DNA from: Symsagittifera roscoffensis
Lineage: Eukaryota; Xenacoelomorpha; Acoela; Convolutidae
Direction of reading: 5' to 3'
DNA: 64,000 nucleotides
NCBI RefSeq assembly: GCF_963678635.1
Contig: NC_087067.1
Location: 5,250,647-5,314,646, forward strand
Shown here: positions 11,041 to 22,497 of the stretch, in pieces
Layout: every line of letters begins with the position of its first letter
Numbering within the stretch: the first letter of the stretch is position 1
Translations under genes and position numbers: made by a program
Notes under the pieces: model-generated
What the model was told of the DNA's origin: nothing
The model's input: the letters and a program-made list of their open reading frames with translations, nothing else
Database searches by the model: none

Positions 11041-13136
11041 GAATTTCCCAAGAGACATAGGTCAGACCTTGTCAAAGACAAGGAAGGGGGGGTGTTTAAT
11101 GAAATCAGTGTAAGATGCATATAGCATATCCTTAACTCCGTCAATTCTTCAGTTTTTTTGCAAGTTTAAATATCGGAACATTCTGTGCAACTGATACGGC
11201 ATCTAGAACCAGTTTTTGCGCATCTAAAATAGAAAATTTGACGGTTGTTTTATTGAGTGTTCTGTAATTGAGGATTCAGAGGGGTCAGAATAATTATTGC
11301 CATCGAGATTAACCATTGTTCGATGCAGTGTATCTATCTTAATATGATGCTGAAGTTTGACAACGGTTAAATACTAGATATAATTTTTCGCATTTATTTC
11401 TGGCTCACAACTGTGATATCAGATCAGCTTAGATTTAGTCAGAAATGAAAAATTCTAAAAAAGGAATAATTTCTATCAAAGCAGGAAAAATAAGGGTCTG
11501 AAGTTCTCGTCAAATTAGGGTTTTAGTTCATAGTCGAAGTCATTTGGGTTAATGTCTTGTTTGTGAACGTCGTTAACATCTTGGCTGGCAAGGAAATCTT
11601 GTTTTTTATTTGCAGGCCAGGGGTCCCTGGTTTTTTGTTTGATATCCTTATGGCTTGAGTTTTTCCTGTAATCAACGAGCTCCATTTAATTACGGTGATG
11701 GTGAAGACACTGCTCTTTTGAGCAAAAGAAGATCACTGCATTGCCGGCTCAGCACTAATTGTAGTCTTGGTAGAATTGTAGAATTATAGTCTCCGTCTCA
11801 AACTCTTTTACGGATGGATCTCTCAAAGATAAAGTCATGAAGCAACTTGCCCAATTGAAACAAGCATTGAATCAAAAGAGCGGGTTATGGCTGTTAAGCA
11901 TTGGGGCGTGCAGATCACTATTAGACTCATTTTTGAAAACCACGTTGAAGCAGTAGCAAGCCCTGAATGTTCCGATTGCACTTAAGGCCGATTGAAAAGT
12001 TTTTTTTTGTTGTTGAACAATTGACATAATAATTGAGAAAAACAAGACATGTTTATTGTCACTTTTTTCATTCATTTGGTACCCCCCCCCCCCCAAACAC
12101 ACGCTATGTAAAATACTAATTTATTTTTAATTTCAAACTCAGAACAACAATGTTTTTTGCATCATATGAAAAATCAAAATTGAGAATTGAGTTCAAAAGT
12201 GAAAATTTGTCTGGAGAAAAAAACAAGACTGTTCGTATATCAAGGCAAAGCCCTGAATGCTCCGATTATGCCCCTTATTCTCTATCGAATAGTTCCAATC
12301 GCAAATAAGTTAGTCCACATCATGGCCAAATTGATAATTTTCAAACTCCTAGAACTTTGCAAAAAATGATCGGAGGTAAAATATCTTTTACATTTGGTTT
12401 CAGGGAGTCGATATCTTCAGATATATTTTATATAATTTTCTCAACCACAGCGTTTTGTGCTCAATGTTGGCAATGTCTGTTAAAACAATTTGACTAATGT
12501 CACTAACATTTAGGTATTTCCGCAAAATTGTTGTATATTTTTAAAAAGAATGTTTTATTTTTTCGCTAGATCTCTCTATTGCTTGAGTCACTCAGTCATG
12601 GCTTTGCGAGCATTTAAAAAAACATAACCCAAAATAAAATTTTTTAATTCAATTTTCTCTCCAAATTTTTGGGTTTTGTTCGTAAGCACAAGTGACAAAG
12701 ACCCTGGTTACATACTACTGAGTCACACAAGTTTGATGGTCTTGCAAGTACAATGCATTGGAAGGACAAGAAATTTTTTTTTTGACGCAGAGAAGATAAT
12801 GAAAAGTAGGACCTTTTTGAGTTCGAAATTTTACAACCATGTATTGCCCATGCATTGCAAGTGTACCAGAATATGAAACACAAAAGAAACAAGTTTGTGA
12901 CCGTTTTTGAATTAATTTAATAAAAGAAACGGAAATTTAATCCGATATACAAAAAAAATAAATATTGCATGCTATGTTTTTTTTGTGGAAGTCCGCGCTG
13001 GAGTTCCATGGATAATAATCGATTATATTGTCCTTTTATAGTCCTTTTCTATAAAATTACAAAACTAATCGATTATAATCCATCAGAAATGGATTATAAT
13101 CCTAGTACTTATCATATCAATATAATCCATTATAAT
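11041..13136 (+). repeat. tandem duplication, copy 2 (with the 684-bp block)
   Basis: Second copy of the 9631 unit. The junction with copy 1 is CCATTATAAT|GAATTTCCC, and copy 2 ends in the same CCATTATAAT context before running on into further ATCGATTATAAT repeats. The copy includes the block at 11479-12162, which copy 1 lacks. It is otherwise indistinguishable by eye. Confidence 0.85.
11479..12162. other. 684-bp insertion/deletion block between the tandem copies
   Basis: Present only in copy 2. It is bounded by ATCA on both sides (TTCTATCA before, TTTTGCATCA at its end), so it is either an insertion with a 3-4 bp target duplication or, in copy 1, a deletion at ATCA microhomology. There are no inverted termini. 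It contains CAAGCCCTGAATGTTCCGATT near 11958, a close relative of AAAGCCCTGAATGCTCCGATT at 10151 and 12247, so the block and its flank share an older repeat. A C run lies at 12081-12094. The frames look like decayed coding sequence, but none can be assigned. Confidence 0.55.
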
Positions 13137-13235
13137 CGATTATAATCGATTATAATGCAATAAATTGGGTTATATTCATAAAATTTTTCAATTATTATAA
13201 TCCATCATAATAGATTATAATCAATCTCAATGTAT
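12991..13235. repeat. cluster of ATTATAATCGATTATAAT-type motifs
   Basis: At least ten copies of TATAAT joined by CGAT, CCAT or CAT form overlapping palindromes (ATCGATTATAAT, ATGGATTATAATCC). A shorter version is at 10915-11040 and scattered copies occur near 13970-14100, 49995, 50705 and 52190. It is a low-complexity expansion that can extrude as a cruciform. It also forms the edge of the recent duplication above. Confidence 0.6.
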
Positions 13236-13389
13236 TTTTTGAGAAGAAATAATTTATTTAGATAATTTTTAACAAATTTATCTCGTATACTGTTTCGTGC
13301 AGTTGTTACATATTACGTTTCACAAATTTTTACTTTACACATAAAATTTTATTTACTTAAGCTTTCTCTATTTTTCTTTACAAGGTAAG

Positions 13390-13870
13390 CTCCATCACCT
13401 CTTTTAACAACCCCCTTCCCCGACTTACATTCCCCCTCCACAGTTTAACCCTCGTCAGTTTACACCCGCCACCTCCCCGCACCCAGTTTACCCCTCCTCA
13501 GTTTACCCCCCCCCCCCCCATATCTTTAATCCCCCCGCTTATTCCCCCCGCCCGTTTACTGAATGTGGGCGGGGTAAAACATGGGTCGAGAAGTTGGTAC
13601 AAAAAACTTGGGCGAGGGGTTTAAAATGGAGAATGAGGGCAAAATAGTTCTTGTTCACACTGAGTAACCCCCCTTCCCCGTCCCGGTTCAATGGTAAACA
13701 AACTGGGAGAGGGGGGGGGGGGTTAAACTGAAACTTAGGGGGCGGTTTGGGGGGTAAACTTGTAAACATGCGGATGGGCATAGGGATAAGCGTAGAAGCG
13801 TAGGGGAGTAGTTTAAATTCGGGTGTGAGGGGGAGGGGCAAAAGCGGAAGGTGGGCATGAGCGGGGGTTA
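13390..13870. repeat. GC-rich island, C runs then G runs around GTTTAC/GTAAAC
   Basis: In an otherwise AT-rich window this island starts with plus-strand repeats of CAGTTTACCCC and long C runs (13507-13519), then switches at about 13560 to the inverse, GGGGTAAA and GGGGGTTAAACTG with G runs (13709-13722). The two halves are roughly complementary, so it looks like a degenerate inverted repeat of a CAGTTTACCCC minisatellite. An open minus-strand frame across it (100 codons, Pro-rich) is a by-product of the C runs. Confidence 0.6.
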
Positions 13871-14345
13871 ATTTAAGTCGGTTTAGGTTGCGAGTAGGCC
13901 ATGAGTAACGCAGAATTGTTGCAAGTTTTGCAATTTATTTTCCCAAAAATGTTAAGATTTTATTTCGTTATAATCAATTATATTGGATTTTATTGGTATG
14001 ACTTTCTACGAAAGCAATCGATTATAATGACAGTCTTAAATTGCAACAAAAATGGATTACAATGACAACAATTTAGACAAAAATTTTCCATTATAATAGA
14101 TTTTTATCCACGAAACTCCGATGCGGGAAACGTTTATTTGAGTACAAAACTTGTTTTGTGCTTGAGAGGATACACAAAAACTTTTGAAGAAAAGTTTCGA
14201 AACTGAGTTGTAAAAGTTGAAGTGAAATTATGCATGGTAGCCGCATGATTCGCGTTTTTCTGCTAAATTTCTTTTTTTTACTTCGACCACATTCCACATT
14301 ACGTGCCTTTTGAGTATGACCCAATACGTATGACCACATTACGTA

Positions 14346-14395
14346 TGACCCAAACTGTGCCCTTTGAGAGTTGTAAGTGGGTTCCGCAACCAGAA
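14346..14395 (+). repeat. dispersed repeat shared with 19735-19782
   Basis: CAAACTGTGCCCTTTGAGAG and the following GTTGTAAGTGGGTTCCGCAA match CAAACTGTGCATTTTGTGAA with TTGTAAGCGGATTCCGCAAC at 19735. The second copy lies at the start of the GGAATCCGCAA motif cluster. Confidence 0.55.
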
Positions 14396-14589
14396 CTCCC
14401 CCTTTGTTCTTCTTTTGTTCTATCATTTTCTTTGATTGTTCCGAATAAATTTTAACATTCGTAAAGACTTCCCATGTTAACCTCCATAAACCGAAAATGC
14501 TTATCTTATAATTCCATACACCAAAAATGCTTGTCACACAACTTCATACATCAAATAAATGAAAAAATGCTAATCGTACAATTTTCATA

Positions 14590-14690
14590 TAGCTTGAAAA
14601 TTCTTCGGGGAGTGATTTGTTAAAAGAGGTTGGGAAGAACAGGGAAAACTTTAAAACTCAGATCAAAATTTGTTTTTGCTGAAATATTCT
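14590..14690 (-). repeat. dispersed diverged repeat shared with 18180-18275
   Basis: GAAAATTCTTCGGGGAGTGA and the following TTTGTTAAAAGAGGTTGGGA match GAAAGCTCTTCAGGGAATGA and GTTGTGAAATAGCTTGGATA at 18190, and the next 30 bases (CAGGGAAAACTTTAAAACTC against TAGGGAAAAACCTGAAACCC) match too. On the minus strand both are open and read F(K/R)(V/F)FP(V/I)L, so they may be paralogous coding fragments or an old transposon piece. Confidence 0.45.
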
Positions 14691-17283
14691 CGTTGAAATG
14701 AGTTAAGCATTGGCCTGCTGGAATGAGTTTGCTGGAATGAGTAAAGCAAACGGTAGAGACAAGTTGCTTAATTTTGTGGTGAACATTATGTAATAAATAA
14801 CCTCTTCTAAAAACAATGCTTTTTTTTCGTATTGGCTATTGCAGAAAATGGTGTAAAAAAACTTCTTTGTTCTTTTTATAAATCAATTTCTGCTGTTGGT
14901 CAATTGAGCTCACCTTTAGCAAGCAGAAAAACAGGCTTGTGGTCTTTAAAAATTGATGAATGTATAATGATGATTTATAATGAAGCGAGAAACAAACAGG
15001 CAAAAATTAATGATCGATGTCTAAACTAGCCAAAAATTGAAGCTAAGGACACCATAGCAGGCTTTAACGGTCCAGCTGAGTATTTTTTCTGTTGTAACGA
15101 TTACGTTCTCTGATATTGTACTCAGAATCGGAGATGAATTACGCAAACGGATGAGTACTAGACAATTATTGAACACCAATTTTAAATTGGATCGTAAAAT
15201 TTCCAGGAGTGTGCAGATTGTTTTTTAGCCATGGGCCATTCTTTTCATAAAATGTTTTACACGTTTTTGGTATGTTAATTAGTCGTAAAAAAGGAGGCAA
15301 AAACAATTAATCTCATTAACTTGGTTTTATATTTAATCATCAACTTAAATTTTTTCTTGTTGTTTTGAAATTTTCCTAAAAACAAGAAAAAAAAACATTT
15401 TTATTCTCATGAGTTTCAAAAAATGCTGATTAAAACTTTTCAACGAATTAACGATGTCGTTTTCCAGACTCTCTTTGTTATGATTAACGTTTTGACAGCT
15501 ATTCAGCTGTGATGCGTCATCTGCATTTTGTATAGTGTCACAGTTTATAGTTTGTGTATATCATTGAAATATGGATTGAGCGAAAGAGGGTACGAAAACT
15601 AAAACAGAAAAATCCCCTGCTGAAGATATGTTTTGAATTCATAATAGATGAAAATTCTAACCTCCAATAAGGTTTCGCCTAAATTACTAAAAATGAAATT
15701 CTGGAAACTTAGTTATTGTTTTTTGTCACTTAAAACCTTGCCAAATAACGTTTTTATGAAAAAAAAAACATCACAAGCTTTCTTTTTCCTGATTCTCACT
15801 TTATTTTTCAGGTTCTTTTCACGCTATCTGATTATGCTGATTCAAAAAATTGGTTGTAAGAGTATCATTATCTTTCTCATTTTATTCGGACACTAGAAGT
15901 TTAAATTCCGTGAACTTTCGAAACTTCTCATAATGAGAAGTTTTTCACGATCCATATTTAAACTGCATGTGATTTTCGATTCAAAAATTTAGATGGTGAA
16001 AACACTGGTTGTTGTTTGTTTTAAACATTTTTTGAGCAAATTTCATAATAATTTCTTGAAAAACCTCCTCCAAAACAATCAACATATTGTCAGCATCAGT
16101 TTGCAGATAAAAATTTGACAAAATGGGATGTTTTACCTGATATCTGAACTTATCAGTTGAACAGTTTTTAAACGAAAAAAGTTTCTTCTTCAAAAGATCT
16201 TTTTTGATTCAGTTGAGTGGTATAATTAATTAGTAAATTAAGATGCACACCCTTCATAGGGCAGCCAAACGCAAAAGTATCCATTGTTCTTAAACTGGTG
16301 TTCAAAAAAAAGGAATCATTGGGTGAATTACCAGCAACTTATGCAGATGAAAAATTGTTGCATATTCATAGAACATAAGGACTCAATTTCGTATCTTTTT
16401 TTGATCTCCGTTTAGATAATTCAAGTTATAGTGACAAAGATGCATTAATTTATAACTGCCTGTGGCTGCCTTATCAATGCCTTTTGCAAGTTCTTTAGGA
16501 GAGTAATTTTTTAGGTCATAGGACAGTAGAATAAACTTACTAAAATTCCTTGGCTTGGTTTAAATTGAGAATTAATCGACAAATTATGAAACTGAGAGTC
16601 AGAAGTCTTAAAATCAGGCATAAATCGTGAAAACAGGCGTGTTGAAATTGGCACAAAAAGCAGTCAATTTTCTCTTTTGTTTGTGTTACACGAGACTTTT
16701 TACGACGAAAATCTGAAATTGTTAGTTTTTGAGATCGTTTGTGTCAAATTTAGCTCTAGGCGATAGCTTTGTTTCACTTACAACAAAACACCACAGCTGA
16801 TAAATAAATGGCTTACCAGACTACATATCTGAAAATGTTTTTTGAAGACTTTGACACTTTACATGAATGAATTTTAAATTTGTTTGGAATTATGGCATTT
16901 TTTTGAAAACTTTTCAAGATTGCCGGCTGAACGCAATGGACTTAGATTAAGTGAAATCTTCTGACCCTTGATAAGTTTTCTCTGGCTTTGAAAAAGAAAA
17001 AATTCTCATCATCATAATCATTTTGATTAGACAACAATGGCATAGAAGTAGTTATTAACAAAAAAAATTGGGTCACTTCGACGCATAAAAGGATGGTATA
17101 TCTCTATTGACCTATCGACCGTTTACAGCTTTAAACAACAAAAAAAATTACTTGAAAATGCTACTTGCCAACTGATACAGACTTGTATGATTGCAAGCTA
17201 TAGGGTTGGAAATAGCACTGTTGATATCTGTGCTGTCTATACTGCAGCATAAATTGACTTGCATTGTGGTCACTAACATCATA

Positions 17284-17715
17284 TCATACTGGTTGATACC
17301 ATGAGAAGTATTCAAAAAAAGCCCCATAAAAGATTTCGTAAGGAATACCTTTTTCATAATTCAGATGCAAATTATCATGTGAGATTTCAAAATGATCCGC
17401 AATTCTTAGGGAAAAAATGGGTCTTTCTTTGATCAGCTCATTTAGTTTGAACACTTGTACTTTAGCATAGGTCCTAAGTTTCTCATCAATCTTATTTTTA
17501 AACTCATCAATTTTTTTGTTTTTTGAAATAAATTCTGGTGTAATTTTGAAAAGCATTATTTCTCATTTTACGAGGAAATCATGTTTAAACAGAACCACAC
17601 ACGTATCTACAGTAAACTCATCGTAAATCTCCACAGTAGACTTGTTAAGTTTGACCACATTATTTGTACCATCTTGCAAAATTACAACTTTCGGTTTGTT
17701 TGAGCCGTTTTTTTT
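17284..17715 (-). pseudogene. SGNH/GDSL-hydrolase-like fragment with one in-frame stop
   Basis: One minus-strand frame runs from about 17715 to 17284, broken only by TGA at 17563-17565. Its first part reads KPKVVILQDGTNN, which fits the SGNH esterase block containing the Gly-x-Asn oxyanion residues. Near the end it reads SHDNLHLNYEKG, which fits block V, the Asp-x-x-His catalytic pair followed by LN and KG. Spacing is about 110 residues, close to the family's. The Gly-Asp-Ser block I is not seen upstream, so the 5' part is missing or on another exon. SGNH domains occur in host lipases and in some non-LTR retroelement ORF1 proteins. The recognition is by motif only. Confidence 0.45.
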
Positions 17716-18179
17716 AAAATTTTTTCATTTTTTTTGTCTAGGAGCAACAGTTTTTACTGGGTGATAATATTTGAGAGAATAGCAAATGTTTGAAAAATAC
17801 CCATCAACCCTATATTTTAAATAAATTTGAAGTTTTATCTCTATTCATAACCCTGTAAACGCAACTGAAGTCCTTTTTAGACCAATTATGTGGAAGAAAA
17901 TTTTTCAAAATGTTCAATCAGATAAGCATCTATAACACATGAGCAGTTTTTCTGAAAGACCAAAAAGTCTCATCACCGAGGGATAGTACCGTTTGAGCAA
18001 CTGAATCCATCACAATACAAAAAAGTGCATGCCATAATACGGAAATGTCAGTTGCTCCTCACACAAAACGTAGGACTTCTATTTCTCAATTCGTTAGAAC
18101 TAGCTGTAAAAAAGGGCTTCATTAGTTTGAAGTTTTTACTCGGAATCGGAAAAGAATAAATTTCAGGTGATTTTATACT

Positions 18180-18275
18180 TTCTATAATTGAAAGCTCTTC
18201 AGGGAATGAGTTGTGAAATAGCTTGGATAGTATAGGGAAAAACCTGAAACCCAGCACAAAGAATGTTTGTTGCTG
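18180..18275 (-). repeat. second copy of the repeat at 14590-14690
   Basis: See the match described for 14590-14690. The minus frame here is open for 69 codons and reads FRFFPILSKLFHNSFPEEL. No domain is recognised. Confidence 0.4.
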
Positions 18276-18784
18276 AGTTATGCTGAGTTAAATAAATGAT
18301 TAAAAAAACATCCCAAAAAAACAATTTACGACTAAAAAACTTAATCCCAAATTACAGCAATCAATTTTTTGGAAGTCATTGCCGTTTTGTTTTAATTAGT
18401 TTATAGGTAATCTGTCTATTTAAACTCAGCACATTAAGCATCTCAAGAAAAATCACTCAATAATTTTAGCTTATTTTCAATTTGATTTTTTAAAAAAACC
18501 AATTGGCTTAAATAAGTTTTGATTTTCATCGATTTCTAATATTTGTTAACCTACTGAAATACAACTGTGCATCAATTTCTTGATTTTACTTTTTTATTAT
18601 TTTTATGGTGATTTTTCTTGAGTGAAGAATTACTTGGATGAACAAATGATGTTGACAGTTTTTTTGAGCGCTTTGCGCATTGTAGGTATGGCCAGGTAGC
18701 TGAATGCTCTAGCAAATGCGCCCACTGAAGAGAGAATATGAGCCATGGTCACGACCAAGTTATTTGACGTCAGTCCCTGAAACA

Positions 18785-18870
18785 TTTTTAAAGTTTTCTT
18801 TGTTAGTTAAAAAGCTTTCTTTGTTAGTTTTCTTTGTCATATAAAACAGTTTTCTTTGTTAGTTAAGAGT
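18785..18870 (+). repeat. minisatellite, TTTTCTTTGTTAGTTAA
   Basis: Four imperfect copies of TTTCTTTGTTAGTT with spacers AAAAAG, TTCTTTGTCATATAAAACAG and similar. A simple local expansion. Confidence 0.6.
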
Positions 18871-19737
18871 CCTACTTTGGTATCCCAATTTTACAGAAAG
18901 GCAAACAGTTCAGAAATTGAAAACCTACCTTCCAAAATGTGTGTTTCTTACTTGAGTTATGAAAAGTTCATCGGTTTGAAAATCCGTTCTAATTCAAGCT
19001 TCATAAACTTTGCCATACGTTATCGTATGACATTTGCTCTGCTTTGCTTAGCTGAACTTACATTTTTATGAGTCGTTTAGCGCAAATGAATCAATACTGG
19101 TGATTAGTCTAGGTTGAACCAGTTGATATTTGAATGTTTTTTTTTGGCACTGAAGTGGCCAATTAGACTTTCTAGAAGCTAGGTGTGATCAGTTTTGTAC
19201 CCCAAATTTTAGCGTAAAACATTGAATTAGCAAAAATTCACATCAAAAACAGGATGATAATTGTTCGCGCATGTACATTTGCGCAGGTTATTGTTGTAGA
19301 ACATTAAAACTTTTCATTTTGACGTTAACATCAGTTTAAAATTCTGTCTTTTGTAGAGAAAAACGTCAACTTTTCATTTACCCGGTTGTGTATGAAGAGC
19401 AAAGTTTGCTGGCCGAACGCAAATACGGTATACAACACGCAGTAAACCATCAGTCCTCTAGTCACCTGAAACCATTGCAGGAGATTAAACAAGTGTTAAT
19501 CAAATTTCGAAATTTCACGATCATTCTTAATGAAGAATATTTCAAGTGTTTTTATTTTCTTTTTATTTTTTCAACAAAATTTGCATCAAAATGTTAATAG
19601 TCCCTCTAAAGTTAAAATTAATTATCAATGAAATTGATAAAAAAGATTTTAAAAACTTAAAGCAATTGGGTTGATAAAATATGCTGTTTTCAAACCTCAA
19701 TATAATCTCATTTGATGTTACTACATCACGAGGCCAA

Positions 19738-20180
19738 ACTGTGCATTTTGTGAATTGTAAGCGGATTCCGCAACCAGCTAAAATCAGATTCCAAACAAAA
19801 ATCGTGGAATCCGCAAAAATTTTAAAGGAATACGAAACAGTTTATAGAATCCATGAGCAAATATATAAAATATAGGTGTTTAATAAACTTAAGCTGTCGT
19901 GGAATCCGCAACTAGAAGTGGAATCCGCAAACTGGAAGTAAAATCCGCAAATTGTATGTGAAAGCCGCATAAATTTGCGGAATCCACTTACATTTGTAGA
20001 ATCAACTCACATTTGCGGAATCTTGAACAACTGCATACATTCGCTCGTTGTGGAATCCGCAACAAAACTAATGTGACCACAAAATTGACGTTACAGGTAT
20101 TTGTACGCGGAATCCATATAATTTTTTTAGTGGAATCCACTTGCACTTTGAAATATCTGACTTGTCTCTGGAATCCACGA
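19738..20180. repeat. cluster of TGGAATCCGCAA motifs in both orientations
   Basis: About a dozen copies of GGAATCCGCAA or its inverse TTGCGGAATCC occur at irregular 15-70 bp spacing (for example 19805, 19898, 19918, 19974, 20010, 20048, 20108, 20130, 20168). Some have decayed to AAAATCCGCAA or GAAAGCCGCAT. It is not a regular tandem array. The recurring word joined by GTGGAATCC...CACTTACATTTG segments suggests a degenerate minisatellite or a nested repeat. Confidence 0.55.
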
Positions 20181-20743
20181 ACATACAAACAAAAAATTGA
20201 GCTCCTATCCAGTGCACAGCTTGGCCTCGTAATGTATAATCTAGCTGAGAAATCTTCTAAATATAATTTTGGTAGCCGAAAATTTCTTATCAGTTATGTC
20301 ATAACAGCGTAACATTAAGCACCGCTTACCCCAGATTTTTTTGAAACTCAGTATTCATGAAAAATCTACATCTTGTAAAATAACTTCCAAAAATTTTACT
20401 TCGAGCAAAATAGAACTCAAAAATTTAAAGGATTCAACAAAATTTTGTACAGGATTTTGATTTGAGTTTCGGACTTTGCAGTCTTTCAAATGTTTATTGA
20501 TTACCTAATACCACTTAAAATTATAATAACAAATTTGAAGTCCTTTTTCATGCAATTAACGGGCCCATTTTTTAAGAAAAAGATGGAAAGGTTACAAAAA
20601 TCTCACAGCATGCAAGCAAAAGTCAATTTTTAACAAATCTGCTAGAACTTTGCGAATGATTGATTTCAAGCTTGGAGTTTGATGTCTCTAAATTTTCTTT
20701 TGGGAACCTTACAAAAATCGAATTTCCGGGAAAAAATCTCTGA

Positions 20744-20880
20744 GCTCCTTTCTGATTTCAGAGCTCCTTTCTGATTTCTGAGCTCCTGTCTGAAAGAAAA
20801 AAACTCTTTGGGAACCTTACCAAAATCGAAAATCAAGAAAAAAATTATCTGGGCTTCTTTTTGAGCTCCTTTCTGATGAG
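20744..20880 (+). repeat. minisatellite, GAGCTCCTTTCTGATTTCT
   Basis: Three adjacent 19-20 bp units at 20742-20800 and a fourth near 20860. The flanking text GGGAACCTTACAAAAATCGA also recurs (20702 and 20812), so a larger unit of about 110 bp was duplicated once before the short unit expanded. Confidence 0.55.
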
Positions 20881-21206
20881 GTCATTTTTTCCCGATTTTG
20901 ATTCAGGAGTATACATAAAAGTTCTACTGACGTAGAGCTTTAGAATGATAGCTTTTTGTTATCTCAGGAACGAAAAGTTATGTGGCCCAAAAGAAAAACA
21001 TGCGAAACAAAAAAAAACTTTTGAAACAACGTTCAGTAATCGTGAAAATATATCGCAAGATATTCATTCACTGCTGAATTTCAAGCGAAAACTTTAACCA
21101 GATATAACCAAAATATTCTTAAAAAATACTCTAGATCGGACAATTCTTTTTCCAATCATTTTTGTGGTTACTTTTTCAATCAATTGTTTTAATTCATTTC
21201 AGAAAG

Positions 21207-21900
21207 AGACGGCAATAATTGTGCAGCAAAACTATCATAGACGAATGAAAATTTGGAAAACACTCAGAACGAGAAAACCCGGAAACAGTTCTGGGGTCTC
21301 ATGGACCAAGAAGATACATAGAGCCGAAAATCAAAGATCCGAAAGGGCAAATAGATTCGGAGGAATCAACATCTTCAGCCGGTAAAAACAATTGGGATTT
21401 CGAGGAGCAATAACCTGTAAGAAGTATATGTTTCTAGGTACGTTTCGACCGCGTGCTCGAGGTTTGTTTCGAATTTGTGCTCGACACAAACCTTTGTCTC
21501 GAGGATTCTTTTTCGGCCGGGCGCTGACATATGCTAGACTTTGAAAGTCAAAACAAAAAGTGAATAGCTCGACCCAGGTGCCAAGCACTAAAGGGAAGCA
21601 CTAAAAACCAGTCACCGGAAAAACTAACGGACCACTAAAACCCAAAAGCAGTGACGATTCGAAGAAAACAGCCAGCAACTCCGAGTCAGCAACTCCCCAG
21701 TATTGGCTAAACAATGGATAGCACAATCGCTAGAAGACCTTGCCGAAAAGAGTCTCCAAACGAAAAAAGGCATGTTAAGGCAATTGACACAGAAACCTTT
21801 TGTGATGAAACATCGGACGTGACAAAAATCGTAGAATATAGCAGCTACCAAGATTACCCAAGATACGGCGGAAAACTCGGTGGCAAATGAAAACTAGGAT
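21207..21900 (+). pseudogene. decayed coding-like stretch, possibly a retroelement fragment
   Basis: After an acceptor-like CATTTCAG (to 21206) the plus strand keeps a charged, low-hydrophobicity coding look, but it is split over frames: NENLENTQNEKTRKQFWGLM in one, then YIEPKIKDPKGQIDSEESTS in another to a TAA at 21411. From 21600 a further Ser/Lys-rich stretch (PKSSDDSKKTASNSESATPQ) is broken by stops. An RKxFW motif followed by a (K)IKDxxGQI motif is common between the endonuclease and RT domains of non-LTR elements, so a LINE fragment is possible. A decayed host exon is the alternative. Confidence 0.3.
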
Positions 21901-22497
21901 AGACGGTTACTGCGCAAGTAGCACAGAATTTTCTGACCATAGTCTTTAGAAAACTATTTTTTCTGTTTGGTGAGATAAACCAATTTTTACGTAAAAGCAT
22001 AACTTAGGCGTATTAGACAGTCATAGTATTAAAAAACATTTTGTAGAAAAATGAGTAGAAAAACTGAAAACCAATTTTTGCAGAAAATTTTTGAACTTTT
22101 TGAAGTTTTGGGTTTTCAAAATGAAGATAAAAATCTCCAAAAACTAGTTTTACTTACTTAGAATTAAATTTTAACGTCTTAAATGAAGCATAGTTTAGCT
22201 GCTCGCTCGAATTAAGACGAAAAATTAAAAATTTCAAACCGGTTTTTACTCGACACTGGGAAAATTTTAGCGATGATTATTTGTGGTACCTGATTTTGCG
22301 CGGAAAACAAGAAAAAAAAACAAAAACACATCCACATACAAAGTTCCTCCCCTTTTTCAATGGTCGGAACAAAAATAGCAGAGGTGAGGAGGAAAGAAAA
22401 TCTGTATTGAACTGGTATAGAACAAAACTTAGACCACTGATAGAACAAAACGATTTGAGTTTCCTGTCTCTTTAGGAGTGTTCGCAGACCTTACCTC

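Noticed and set aside
11872-12102. 76-codon minus frame in the 684-bp block
   Set aside because: Starts in a G/C homopolymer and has no motif or splice signals.
13539-13841. Pro-rich 100-codon minus-strand ORF
   Set aside because: Produced by C and G runs of the GC-rich island; no codon or splice support.
18686-18770. tRNA-like text GGTAGCTGAATGCTCTAGCA
   Set aside because: A-box match only; the downstream GGTCACGACC is a poor B box and no cloverleaf forms.
18785-18870. CRISPR-like spacing of TTTCTTTGTTAGTT repeats
   Set aside because: Unequal spacers, imperfect short repeats and a eukaryotic context; a simple minisatellite.
19738-20180. CRISPR-like array of GGAATCCGCAA
   Set aside because: Repeats are 11-12 bp, in both orientations and irregularly spaced.
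20013-20312. 99-codon plus-strand ORF
   Set aside because: Lies over the GGAATCCGCAA cluster; residues follow the repeat, with no motif.
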